The translations under genes were made by a program, and so were the position numbers. 64,000 bases of DNA from a bacterium (GTDB lineage Bacteria > Electryoneota > RPQS01): NCBI GenBank assembly GCA_016702305.1, contig JADJEH010000017.1, forward strand, positions 62,001-126,000, written 5' to 3'. Positions 55,421-64,000 of this stretch are shown here, in pieces (positions within the stretch are counted from its first letter, which is position 1; every line of letters begins with the position of its first letter). The notes beneath the pieces were generated by a model, which saw only the letters and a list, made by a program, of their open reading frames with translations, did not search any database and was not told where the DNA came from.

Positions 55421-57271
55421 TTACTTCATCAACACCATCTTCTGAGTCGCCGTGAAGCCGTTCACCGACAGCTTGTAGAGGTACATACCGCTGGCCAGAC
55501 CCGAAGCGTCGTAGTCAACGCTGTAGCTGCCCGCGTCCATCGCGCCGTCAACAAGCGTCGCAACTTCGCGACCGTCAACCGTGTAAACCTTCAACTGAAC
55601 CAAACCGGCTTCGCGCACGGCGTATTCAATCGTCGTCGTCGGGTTGAACGGGTTCGGGTAGTTCTGCGAAAGCGCGTACTCGGTCACAACACCCGCGCCG
55701 GCCATCGGCGTCGCGGTCTCGATCTGCGTGAACACCGTCGCGACACCCTGGTAGTCATAAGCCGTCAGCGTGTACGAATAGCTCTGGCCGTTCACCACGT
55801 TGTTGTCAACGAAGTTGTAACGGTGACCCGATTCGTTGTCGCCCAGACCCGCGACTTCGGCGAGGAATTCGCCGTTGCGCGTGATGTCCCAACGCTCAAT
55901 GTTGCTCTCCGAAGCCGTCTGCCAGTTCAACGTCACCTGACGGTCGCCGGCCACCGCGTCAAAGCTCGTCAGCTCAACAGCCAACGGAGCGTCGCCCGCG
56001 AAGTCAACCTGAACCGGGCAGCAGCACGGATAACCGTCAACATACAGCGTGTAGACGTCCGGGAAGAAGCAGCCCAGACCGCTGCTCGTGAAGTCATAGG
56101 TCTGCGGAGCGTTGATACCCGGGTACTGCGGCGTGCCCCAGTAAAGCGGGCCAAACGAATCCGTCAACCACGTGCGCAGACGAAGCGCCTGTCCCGGCGG
56201 GCACAGCGGCGTCAGCGTCACGGCGAAGCAGGCTTCCGGTAACTGCGTGTCATACGAGAACGTCAACACGGCATCACCGCCACGGCCCGTGAAACGGCGG
56301 GTCGTCGTCGCCGGGGCACCGGCGTCAAAGTAGTAGTTGTAATCGCTGGTGAACTGGCAAAGGTCCACAACACCGGTCCACGGAGCAGAGTCAATCACGA
56401 TCGGATCCGAAGCGTCGTCACCCGGGTAAACATTCGGACGAGCCACGCAGCTCGCGACCGTCTCGCAACCCATTTCCGGAGCCGCAAAACCGTTCACATA
56501 GAGGGTCGCGGCGCCCGGGAAGCAGGCCGGGAAGCCCGGCGACGGGACGCACGTTCCGCCGTAACCAATGTCAAAACCGGACAACAGGAAGCAATCGTAG
56601 CCGACACCGGCGGGCAGCGAAATCCAATTGTCGCACAGACCTTCCGGCGGCGTCGAAGCCGCGGCCTGCGTGTGCCAGCCCATCTGAGCAGCACCACCGG
56701 TACCGGTGTAACCGGTCTGGCGAGCCACGACGAAGAACGGACGGTCAACACAAACACCGACGGGAAGATTGAACGGAACGAAATTGACGGAATTGATAAA
56801 CGCCGAGTCGTAGACCATCGTCAGCGTACCGGTCCAGAACACATTGCCCGGTCCCTGGCAGTCTTCCGTCGCCGAACCCGAGCTGAAATCCTGCGGGCAG
56901 GCCAGCGTGACTTCGTACGTACACACCGCGCCGACATTGGCGAGGTCGCCCGTATACTCCGTCATGAACAGGTCAATGGACGAAACGAAGAACGGATAGA
57001 ACGGAGCCGAGCAGCCGCCCGTGCCGCGCTGATCCACTGCGGGGTCAATGTACATGGCGTGCGCCGAGCCAGTCGGGCCCCACGTCGCTACGTTCCAAAT
57101 GCTGAAACCAGCCGCTGTGTCCGACAATGCGGACAGCGAGCATGAGCCGTCGCGGGCCGACGAGCGGACCAAAGCCTTGTCAACCGAGAGGGCTTCGCCA
57201 ACCTCAGTGGCCAATGCCATCGAGGCTAAGCTCATGCAGGCCAAAATACACAAAATCAAATACTTACGCAT
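55421..57271 (-). CDS. Secreted cysteine-rich protein with FN3-like and sorting domains, function unknown
   Basis: 616 aa. Signal peptide (1-21), a long beta-rich N-terminal part (about 30-430) with many paired cysteines (for example CTYEVTLACPQDF, CDNWISLP, VDGYPCCCPVQV), an FN3-like domain (about 435-525; VELTSFDAVAGDRQVTLNW) and an NPFNPTTTIEY C-terminal sorting domain (about 530-616). The cysteine content is high for this window and suggests an extracellular disulfide-stabilised protein. The ATG is preceded by AAGGAG. I cannot assign a function. Confidence 0.75.
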   Translation of the reverse strand: MRKYLILCILACMSLASMALATEVGEALSVDKALVRSSARDGSCSLSALSDTAAGFSIWNVATWGPTGSAHAMYIDPAVDQRGTGGCSAPFYPFFVSSIDLFMTEYTGDLANVGAVCTYEVTLACPQDFSSGSATEDCQGPGNVFWTGTLTMVYDSAFINSVNFVPFNLPVGVCVDRPFFVVARQTGYTGTGGAAQMGWHTQAAASTPPEGLCDNWISLPAGVGYDCFLLSGFDIGYGGTCVPSPGFPACFPGAATLYVNGFAAPEMGCETVASCVARPNVYPGDDASDPIVIDSAPWTGVVDLCQFTSDYNYYFDAGAPATTTRRFTGRGGDAVLTFSYDTQLPEACFAVTLTPLCPPGQALRLRTWLTDSFGPLYWGTPQYPGINAPQTYDFTSSGLGCFFPDVYTLYVDGYPCCCPVQVDFAGDAPLAVELTSFDAVAGDRQVTLNWQTASESNIERWDITRNGEFLAEVAGLGDNESGHRYNFVDNNVVNGQSYSYTLTAYDYQGVATVFTQIETATPMAGAGVVTEYALSQNYPNPFNPTTTIEYAVREAGLVQLKVYTVDGREVATLVDGAMDAGSYSVDYDASGLASGMYLYKLSVNGFTATQKMVLMK

Positions 57272-57532
57272 ACCGGGACTCCTTTTTGAGGATTTACGTT
57301 CACCAAGATCGGTTTATTGCCTATTGTTGCGTCTTCAGATGTACCCAGGATCGGTATGTAAAATATACTAAGGCTACTTAATCGTCAAGGCTTTGTGTAG
57401 CACTCCTCAAAAAAGTTGCACGAGGTCTCATAACAACCTCAGACCCACTTCAGGGTACTAACTTGCGGTTCTCCTTTAGTTTGCTTTAATAACCCTCAGG
57501 ATTTCGACAGGTTGTCATATGGAAACAGAGGC

Positions 57533-59044
57533 ATGACCTCCCCACCTAAGTCACCCAAACCTAATAATAAACAACTAATGACCCTCGCGCCGACCCCCCG
57601 TGCGCTACGCCTCCGGGCTGTGAACGGCTCTTCGCAGCAACCCGGCCGTTTTGTGCTTTATTGGATGCTCGCCCAGCGCCGGACGCACTACAATTTTGCC
57701 TTGGAACGCGCGGCGCAGTGGGCTGAGCATCTGGGCTTGCCGTTGCTGATTCTCGAGTCGGTGACGCTGGTTTATGAACTGGCCAGCCCGCGGCAGCATG
57801 TCTTCCTGCTGCAGGGGATGCTCGACAACCAGCAGCGGCTGGCCGGGCGCGGCGTGACTTACTACCCGTTTGTCGAGCGCATTCCCGGCGAACGCGGTGA
57901 TCTCCTGCGGGCTTTGGCGGAACAGGCGGCGGTCGTCGTTACGGACGATTACCCGATGGCGATGCATCAGGAGTTGATTGCTGAGGCTGGGCGCGAGTTT
58001 TCGTGCAAGGTTGAGGCGGTGGATTCGTGCGGGCTGTTGCCGTTGCGCGCGGCGGAAGTCACATTTCCGACGGCGTTTGCGTTTCGCAGATTTTTGCAGA
58101 AGAATCTGCGCGAGCACTTAGCAGTTTTTCCGGTAGCGGATCCGTTGGCGAAAGTGAAGTTGCCGAAGCTGCAGATTGACTCGCGCATCACTTCACTGTG
58201 GCCCGTGGCGCAGGTTGAACCATTGCTTGCGGACCGACGCTGGATGAACGATTTGCCGCTCCTGCAGGATGTCGCGCCGGTTTCCGCTGTGGGAGGAACC
58301 AAGGCGGCGGAGAAGTTAATGCGGGAGTTTTTGACGACGAAGCTCGAGAACTACTCGGAACGCAATCAGCCGGAAGCGGATTATACGTCCGGTTTGAGTC
58401 CGTATTTGCACTTCGGGATGATTTCAGTGCAGCAGGTTTTTGGCGAGCTGGCGCAGCGGGAAGGTTGGACGATCGAGAACTTGAGCGCGAGCGTGGCGGG
58501 CAAGAAGGAGGGCTGGTGGGGCATGAGCGCGAACGCGGAGAGTTTTTTGGATGAACTCGTGACGTGGCGCGAGGTGGGTTACAATTTCAACCATCTGCGC
58601 GACGACTACAAGCAGTTCGACTCGCTGACGCCGTGGGCCCTCAAGACGTTGCATGAGCATTCACGGGACCCGCGCAAGTGGACGTATTCACTGCGGGAGT
58701 TTGAACAGAGCGGGACGCATGATCCGCTGTGGAACGCCGCGCAGACGCAGTTGCGCTGCGAAGGGCGGATGCACAACTATTTACGAATGCTGTGGGGGAA
58801 GAAGATTCTGGAATGGAGTGAATCCCCTGAGGCCGCGCTCGAAGTGATGATTGAACTCAACGACAAGTGGGCGCTCGACGGGCGCGATCCGAATTCTTAC
58901 AGTGGCATCCTCTGGTGTCTGGGCCGCTATGACCGTCCGTGGTTTCCGGAGCGTGACATCTTTGGCCAGATTCGCTACATGAGCAGTGAGAATACGGCGC
59001 GGAAGGTGCGGGTGAAGGGGTACGTGGAGAGGTATGGGGGATGA
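57533..59044 (+). CDS. phr: Class II deoxyribodipyrimidine photolyase
   Basis: FAD-dependent blue-light enzyme that reverses cyclobutane pyrimidine dimers. The N-terminal Rossmann domain (RFVLYWMLAQRR) and the FAD/DNA-binding C-terminal half are intact; the stretch ALDGRDPNSYSGILWCLGRY followed by RPWFPERDIFGQIRYMSSENTARK (shown in part) is diagnostic of class II enzymes. 503 aa from ATG 57533. No strong ribosome binding site is visible; ATG 57578 is an alternative. Divergent from the secreted-protein gene upstream. Confidence 0.93.
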   Translation: MTSPPKSPKPNNKQLMTLAPTPRALRLRAVNGSSQQPGRFVLYWMLAQRRTHYNFALERAAQWAEHLGLPLLILESVTLVYELASPRQHVFLLQGMLDNQQRLAGRGVTYYPFVERIPGERGDLLRALAEQAAVVVTDDYPMAMHQELIAEAGREFSCKVEAVDSCGLLPLRAAEVTFPTAFAFRRFLQKNLREHLAVFPVADPLAKVKLPKLQIDSRITSLWPVAQVEPLLADRRWMNDLPLLQDVAPVSAVGGTKAAEKLMREFLTTKLENYSERNQPEADYTSGLSPYLHFGMISVQQVFGELAQREGWTIENLSASVAGKKEGWWGMSANAESFLDELVTWREVGYNFNHLRDDYKQFDSLTPWALKTLHEHSRDPRKWTYSLREFEQSGTHDPLWNAAQTQLRCEGRMHNYLRMLWGKKILEWSESPEAALEVMIELNDKWALDGRDPNSYSGILWCLGRYDRPWFPERDIFGQIRYMSSENTARKVRVKGYVERYGG

Positions 59045-59343
59045 GGGATCGGGTTGGCGGTGCGGTGCCGTCTGTATAGTGGCTTCGTGTCCCTTGGCGG
59101 GATAGTGGGGCGCGTATCAGCGTCGGCAAGTTTCGTGTTCATGGTCTGGCGCTTCCACGTTGGGCCGGTCACGGTTGATCACTCCGCCGGGTTCCTCGGT
59201 GGGAGAGCTGTCGCATGTTCTGTTGCTAATATAATACTGAAAATACGAAAAGTCAAGTTTTCCGCGTGTAATATTAACAGATATTTGGACATTTGGGCAA
59301 TTATTGGGGAGGCGTTAGGGGGCAGACCGCATCCCTAAGCCAA
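59045..59343. other. Gene-free AT-richer stretch between photolyase and transposase
   Basis: 299 bp where base composition falls (especially 59220-59300) compared with the flanking coding DNA. A plus-strand open frame (59054-59338) gives no recognisable protein and looks incidental. No clear terminator is seen. Confidence 0.5.
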
Positions 59344-59844
59344 TCACACAAAGTCTGTGTCTAAACAAATCGTTACCGAACCCGTCTGTTTGCCGTTATG
59401 CCAATCGCGGGCGCTCGACCACGGATAGAATTGCGGCTCTGTGACAAGTCCTTTGCGCACTGGATTCCAGTGCACGTAACGCAACTTTGTCTGGAGGGCG
59501 CGCGTGCCGGGAAGCGACATGCAGTCAAATCGGCGGCGCCAGAATTTCTGCTCACGGGGATAGCCAACGGGTTTGCAATATCGGGCCGACTGACTCTTGA
59601 CGCGCTTCATGAAATTAGAGACCGCCAGGCCGTCCTGCCGCTGATTCAAAATGAGATGGATGTGATCCGGCATCAAGCAATAACCGATGCAAAGCAGGTT
59701 GTAGTAAGCCCGGTATTCCTCGATGATCTCGGAGAGACGATTGCAAACCTCCGGTGTGACAAGCCAGCTCCCCCGCTCAACGATGGTCGTGGTCACAAAA
59801 TACGTCGTATGCGCGACATTGTAGCGGCTATGACGGCGAAGCAC
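59344..59844 (-). CDS. REP-associated tyrosine transposase (RAYT, Y1_Tnp family)
   Basis: 166-aa HUH/Y1 single-strand transposase relative. The metal-binding HUH motif is seen in MPDHIHLIL (about residue 60) and the family C-terminal motif in YVHWNPVRKGLVTEP and YPWSSARD. Such proteins are usually single-copy, domesticated enzymes that act on REP palindromes. A matching palindrome lies 36 nt upstream of the GTG start and again at 61962. Complete by length. Confidence 0.88.
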   Translation of the reverse strand: MLRRHSRYNVAHTTYFVTTTIVERGSWLVTPEVCNRLSEIIEEYRAYYNLLCIGYCLMPDHIHLILNQRQDGLAVSNFMKRVKSQSARYCKPVGYPREQKFWRRRFDCMSLPGTRALQTKLRYVHWNPVRKGLVTEPQFYPWSSARDWHNGKQTGSVTICLDTDFV

Positions 59845-59879
59845 GGGTTCAATTCAGTTATCTTATGCGCCCGGAGTTA

Positions 59880-59900
59880 GGGGCACCCGCAGCGGGTGCC
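59880..59900. repeat. REP-like palindrome next to the RAYT gene
   Basis: Sequence GGGGCACCCGCAGCGGGTGCC. The core CACCCG-CAG-CGGGTG is a perfect hairpin, and the first 19 bp recur exactly at 61962-61980. It abuts the 5' end of the transposase gene. Confidence 0.75.
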
Positions 59901-59956
59901 GCCGCGGAATGGACGTGCCCACGACGATATACACATTATGAGTATAAATATCCGCA

Positions 59957-61567
59957 TCACACGCCTTTGGGAGCCAAAGCGATGTAAAGCCCCGAGGCAA
60001 GATCAGCATCAGGCGTGAAAACATAATCTGCATGTCCTGCAAAAGGTTGCATGGTCGTGGTCATGACCTGTTCGCCAAGCACGTTGTAAATACGCAGACT
60101 AATTTCGCGTGAGCTGGATGGAACATCAAATTTTCGCCGTGCTGATGAATTGAACGGATGAGCAGATGCCCAGATGGCAAATTCTCTGCAAACACAGGTG
60201 CAGGGGTTCGGATAAACATGAGCAGGGGGGGGGGGGGGGGGGGGCGGACCATCGTAATGCAGAATCTCCCGCAAGCAACAATCGCCTTGCCACGGGCGGT
60301 TCCCTGGAAAGGAGCTATGGACTCGGTGGCGCCATCATCCATAAAGTATCTACACCGTCATGCATTAAGCTATCGCCTAATGCCCGCCGCATATGTAGGG
60401 ACCCAATAATTCATAGGGAAGCTTGACGACCCGGTAATCCCCTGTAAACAACTGGTAAGCTCAGGGTTAAAGCCAATGATATCCCACAGGTAAAGAGAGA
60501 ATCCTCCACCCCATTGTTATTACTCATTGTTCATTGGTTGAAACAAGATAATTGAATCCGTCATCATCCAAATCGCCATTTATACTCATGCAAAGGAATT
60601 GGCACGTTCGATATCATCCCTGTAAATGTTGTATCAAAAACAGCGATTGGGTTCTGTACTCGAGAAGCGGTGCTCCGGCAAACCAAACCAAAGATTTGAT
60701 ACTGCACCCCAAGTTCAATGACATCAGTGCCAACGAGCTCTGCCGACCCATCACCGTTAAGATCAGGAACTAGAGATGCGTACACAACTGATGAGTGAAA
60801 AGGAGAAATCAATTGCTTGGTTGTATCGGGTTCGTCTGCTCCCCAAAATACATAAACAGAATCACTATTCACGTCGTAATGTAGAAGATCAGCATATCTA
60901 TCTCCGTCCAAATCGCCCCACGACCTGATGGATAGGTCGAAAACCTTCTTCGTTGCCGGTTCAAAATCCGGGATCAAATCAAACTCTCCGAACCCAAATA
61001 AACATAGATGCATCCCGTCACGGGAAACAGGTGACCAAGTTTCGCCTGCGGCATACAGCCTTCCGTCATCGCCCATACCGTTAGCGCCTCGCCAACACCA
61101 CTCAATTTCCGCCGCAAGTAGCCCGGGAGTTAAAGTATGGTCATGGTCCGCGCTGAACGCGTTAGAGCGGATCCGCCTCGTCCTATCACGGTGTCGAATG
61201 CATCGGGCGTGATGAGATCATCTACCGAGGACCAGCCATCCAAAGCAAAATCAATCAGATTGTCACCAGAAACATAAAGCTGCGCCCCCAGAGGACCGGA
61301 TCTTCCGAGTTTGCAGATGGCCGTAAAGTCGAAGCGATGAACGCCATCAGGCCCAAAATGGCTGCAAAACGGGCGGCCGGATTGCCGCCATAGAGCGGAG
61401 TTTGCCGACATCGCTAGGTTTGACCCGCGGCATAGTCCCCGGGAGTGGGACTGACAACAAACACCCCAATTGTTTCCTCCCAGATATGTCCCATACAGCA
61501 ATTCTGATGCAGGGCAGGGCGCAAAGCAGAGCAGGCCCCATAGGCGCCATTGCGGCAATTTCTTCAT
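59957..61567 (-). pseudogene. Decayed secreted FG-GAP/VCBS-type protein gene with C-terminal sorting domain
   Basis: Minus-strand fragments in shifting frames. The 5' piece (from ATG 61567) begins MKKLPQWRLWGLL, a signal-peptide-like start. The middle (about 61160-60564) reads LDGDRYADLLHYDVNSDSVY and VPDLNGDGSAELVGTDV, typical FG-GAP repeats; INGDLDDDGFNYLVS continues in a different frame at about 60545-60590. The 3' piece (59957-60274) ends in a sorting-domain-like sequence, AHVYPNP to LRIYNVLGEQVMTT. At least two frame changes separate the pieces, one near 61150-61190 and one near 60580, and a run of 19 G lies at 60226-60244. Base composition is lower in GC than the neighbours. It could be a true pseudogene or reflect sequencing errors. 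Confidence 0.6.
60226..60244. repeat. Homopolymer of 19 G
   Basis: An uninterrupted run of 19 G on the plus strand, read as proline codons (CCC) on the minus strand directly before the sorting-domain fragment. It is by far the longest homopolymer in the window. Confidence 0.95.
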
Positions 61568-61961
61568 GATATCCTCAGTTGAATTCTCAATCACCGCCGC
61601 CTCGATGCTACGCCCCAACAACAAAACCGCGAACCCCACCCGTTTCAGCAAACTGAATACAGATAGAATTCGCGTTGACATTTTCGTGGCCTCGAGGCTA
61701 AGTTTTCCTGCCCGCTTCCCAAGACCTGATGGGAAGGTACTGAACGGCCGGATGGAAGTCAAGTTGTCCATATTTCCCTCGAGGTTAGAATTGCCGCAGG
61801 TTGGAGTGAAAAGAACTTCACACTTACGCCGAGTGACTTCAGAATGCACAAGCATTTGTACGAAGCACCACTGGCAAACAACAATGTAAGTGTTTCGAGG
61901 ATTCCGGACAACGAATGGCGGGGCGTGTAGCGCCTGGGGAACTCGAAGGCGCTCGGTGTTC

Positions 61962-61985
61962 GGGGCACCCGCAGCGGGTGGTGCC
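61962..61985. repeat. Second copy of the REP-like palindrome
   Basis: GGGGCACCCGCAGCGGGTG at 61962-61980 is identical to 59880-59898; the next bases (GTGCC) are a slight variant of the first copy. Confidence 0.75.
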
Positions 61986-62009
61986 GGGGGATACGGTGCA
62001 GGGACTGGC

Positions 62010-62032
62010 GTGTCGGGCCGGAGGCCCGACAC
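62010..62032. repeat. Second type of palindromic repeat
   Basis: Perfect 10-bp arms GTGTCGGGCC / GGCCCGACAC with a 3-nt GGA loop, 29 nt after the REP-like copy. The two hairpins together look like one REP-type composite element. Confidence 0.65.
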
Positions 62033-62215
62033 AGGCTTAGGGGTGGACGGCCGGGGGGAATCTACCGGGTGGTAGTTTCTGCCGAGGGTGGTGGATATTA
62101 ATATCTTAATTCTTTAAAAACAGTAATAAAAACTTGCGGGTGTGATGGTACAGTCCTTGCTCTTTGTTATACGACATTTTACTTCGGCTCGCAATTTGAC
62201 CCAAAGGCATCTGCC

Positions 62216-64000
62216 ATGGCCATCACCCACACCTTTCAGAAATCCCCGTTTGAGCTGCTACGGCAGCGTCGCGAGGAGCTTTTTACCAGCCGCCAATCCG
62301 GAACCGACGCGTTTCTCGGCATGTCCACAGCCGCACCGCGCGGGCTGACCAACGCCGCGCTCGGCGCTATTCAGCGTGACGGGCGCGTGCTCATGCTGGG
62401 CAACGGGCGCAGCGAAGCGCTGGCCGCCCTGGCTACCCACAATGCCGCAACGATGCTGGGCGACTGGTCGTCCAGCGCCTTGGCCGCGACTGAAGAAGCG
62501 CGGCGTCAACTGTCCCGCCGCGACGCTGAACGCGTGCGAGCCACCCTGATCACCGGCGCCCGTCTGCCGTTCGCCGACGCGAGTTTCGACGGCATCACGC
62601 TGACCGGCATCGCCTGTGAATTGGAACACGCCACGCCACTGTGGAAAGAGTGTGCGCGACTGCTGGCCAATGACGGGCAATTGATCGTCAGCGTGCCCGA
62701 CGAACTGGCGCATTTTCATTCGGAATTCACGCGGCTGTGGAATCGCACGTCGCTCGAACACGAACTGATGACGTGGTTCGAAGAGGTCGAAGTGACGAGC
62801 GAAGATGGAATTTTGATCGCGCAGTGCTCGAACCGGCTGAATACGCGGCATCCGCGCATCACAACGATGATGAACATCCGCAACGAAGACCGCTGGCTGC
62901 GTGAAGTGCTCGACAGCGCGGCGCGGGTGAGCGACGCGATTGTGGTCTATGACGACGGCTCGACAGACAAGACGCAGGAGATTTGCCAGATTCACCCGGC
63001 GGTGGCAATCTACCAGCGCGGCGAAGAGAACGAGACCGACAAGGCCCGCGACAAGAACCGGCTGTACGATCTGGCGCGGGGCTGTCCGGCGGACTGGGTA
63101 ATGTGCCTGGACGGCGACGAGGTTCTGGAAGCGAGCGCACCGCGCCGCATGCTCGAGTGCATCCAGAGCGCCGCGCGTGACGTGACCAAGATTGAGTTTG
63201 AGTTTCTGTACCTCTGGAATGACCGCGCGCACTATCGCACCGACGGCATCTACACCGGCATCTTTCACCCGTGTCTGTTCCGGCCGGGGACGCAGGCGTG
63301 GGATGAGCTGCGTTTTGAAGCGACCGGACACGGCGGAAATCTGCACTGCGAGCGCGTGCCGCAGAATCTGCGCGGCGAAGCGCTCCGCGCGGATCTGAAG
63401 ATCGAGCACCTGGGCTACATGTACGCCGAAGATCGTCTGCGCAAGTATTACTGGAACAAAGGCAAGGACCCGAAGCATGCGCAAGCAGGCTACTACGAGC
63501 ATCTGCTGGATCAGCCGCACATGACGCTGGCGGCGTGGACCGGTCGGCCCGATGCGGCGACGCCAAAGCGCAACGCGACGCAGAAGCAGACGCTGAAGCC
63601 GGACTACTACTACGCGAACGCGCGGCGCAATCTGGCCGAACGGGTGCCCCGCGCGGCGCGCAACGTGCTCGATGTGGGCTGCGGCAACGGCGCGACGGGC
63701 AAACTCATCAAGGAATTGACGGGCGCACGTGTGACGGGGATTGAGATTCATCACGAAGTGGCGGCCGTGGCGCGGCAGGTGCTCGATGAAGTGCATGTGC
63801 TCGATGTGGAGGCGCAGGAGCTGCCCAACGGCGTGATGTACGATTGCATTTTGCTGGGCGACGTGCTGGAGCATTTGATTGATCCGTGGGGCGCGCTGCG
63901 GAAGCTGGCGGCGCGGCTCGCGCCGAACGGTTCGATGATCGCGAGCTTGCCGAACGTGCGCAACCTCGGCGTCATCTCAAAGCTGCTGGAAGGCTCATGG
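62216..64000 (+). CDS. Methyltransferase-glycosyltransferase-methyltransferase fusion (3' partial)
   Basis: Open from ATG 62216 to the window edge (595 codons, no stop). N-terminal class I SAM methyltransferase-like domain (about 45-200; VLMLGNGRSEALAAL is a degenerate motif I, ATLITGARLPFADASFDGI is motif II/III-like). A GT2-like domain (about 215-400) with IVVYDDGSTDKTQEI and MCLDGDEVLE carries the nucleotide-sugar/metal acidic residues. A second SAM methyltransferase (about 480 onward) has a canonical motif I VLDVGCGNGATGK and DVLEHLIDPW. Such fusions occur in surface-polysaccharide or glycan-modification clusters. The C-terminus is missing. The substrate is unknown. Confidence 0.85.
   Translation, partial: MAITHTFQKSPFELLRQRREELFTSRQSGTDAFLGMSTAAPRGLTNAALGAIQRDGRVLMLGNGRSEALAALATHNAATMLGDWSSSALAATEEARRQLSRRDAERVRATLITGARLPFADASFDGITLTGIACELEHATPLWKECARLLANDGQLIVSVPDELAHFHSEFTRLWNRTSLEHELMTWFEEVEVTSEDGILIAQCSNRLNTRHPRITTMMNIRNEDRWLREVLDSAARVSDAIVVYDDGSTDKTQEICQIHPAVAIYQRGEENETDKARDKNRLYDLARGCPADWVMCLDGDEVLEASAPRRMLECIQSAARDVTKIEFEFLYLWNDRAHYRTDGIYTGIFHPCLFRPGTQAWDELRFEATGHGGNLHCERVPQNLRGEALRADLKIEHLGYMYAEDRLRKYYWNKGKDPKHAQAGYYEHLLDQPHMTLAAWTGRPDAATPKRNATQKQTLKPDYYYANARRNLAERVPRAARNVLDVGCGNGATGKLIKELTGARVTGIEIHHEVAAVARQVLDEVHVLDVEAQELPNGVMYDCILLGDVLEHLIDPWGALRKLAARLAPNGSMIASLPNVRNLGVISKLLEGSW

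Larger units (their letters stand above)
61568..62215. other. Intergenic region with palindromes upstream of the fusion enzyme
   Basis: 648 bp without a credible gene. The first half is an extension of the decayed region. The second half contains two hairpins described separately, then an AT-rich stretch (62095-62135) that probably holds the promoter of the following gene; the ribosome-binding region just before the start reads CCAAAGGCATCTGCC. Confidence 0.55.

Noticed and set aside
61130..62032. 300-aa minus-strand frame as an intact gene
   Set aside because: Its first 155 codons run through the palindromic intergenic region and lack a coding pattern; only the part after the ATG at 61567 resembles protein, as a fragment of the decayed FG-GAP gene.
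62258..63874. 538-aa minus-strand open frame
   Set aside because: It is antisense to the methyltransferase-glycosyltransferase gene, whose plus-strand frame has clear motifs and runs off the window. The minus frame is rich in His/Arg/Val and has no family features.
1..64000. tRNA, rRNA genes and CRISPR arrays
   Set aside because: I looked for tRNA cloverleaf-like ends, conserved rRNA stretches and regularly spaced direct repeats and found none I could support; a covariance-model scan would be needed to be certain.

Overview
The window reads as a bacterial chromosome segment of moderately high GC from the FCB superphylum, outside the well-known Bacteroidetes starch systems. The evidence is several secreted proteins ending in the NPFNPTT-type C-terminal sorting domain, a PorV/PorQ-like outer-membrane protein, TonB-dependent receptor architecture, and many large modular secreted proteins. 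The exact phylum (for example Calditrichota, KSB1, Zixibacteria or Electryoneota-like lineages) cannot be fixed from sequence inspection alone.

Region 1 (45-10639, minus strand) is one tightly overlapping operon for a bidirectional NAD-linked [NiFe] hydrogenase: hoxE-hoxF-hoxU-hoxY-hoxH, a maturation endopeptidase, a NicO/UreH-like membrane protein (probable nickel carrier), then hypF-hypC-hypD-hypE. The upstream region carries a perfect Rex operator (10730-10747), so the NADH/NAD+ ratio probably controls the operon. hypA and hypB are not visible; the operon may continue past the left edge.

Region 2 (11215-20068) holds a large secreted subtilase, a PhoR-like histidine kinase with its PhoB-like regulator (split by an apparent one-base frameshift), a small exported cysteine-rich protein and a secreted esterase with a starch-binding-like domain.

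Region 3 (20344-47768, plus strand) is a 27-kb polysaccharide locus best read as starch/glycogen utilisation. It contains a TonB-dependent receptor, a giant secreted protein and a PorV-like protein (translationally coupled), a secreted starch-binding-like protein, a modular GH13 alpha-amylase, an exported debranching enzyme, a MalK-type ATPase, a secreted GH57 enzyme, a lipoprotein sugar-binding protein, two MalF/MalG-type permeases, a second modular GH57-like protein and a multidomain binding protein. The layout suggests capture and degradation outside the inner membrane, then import of maltodextrins by the ABC transporter. No SusD homologue was seen.

Region 4 (47849-57271, minus) has a gingipain-like C25 peptidase and two large secreted proteins. 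Region 5 (57533-64000) has a class II photolyase, a REP-associated transposase with REP-like palindromes, a decayed FG-GAP secreted-protein gene containing a 19-G tract, and the start of a methyltransferase-glycosyltransferase-methyltransferase fusion that runs off the right edge.
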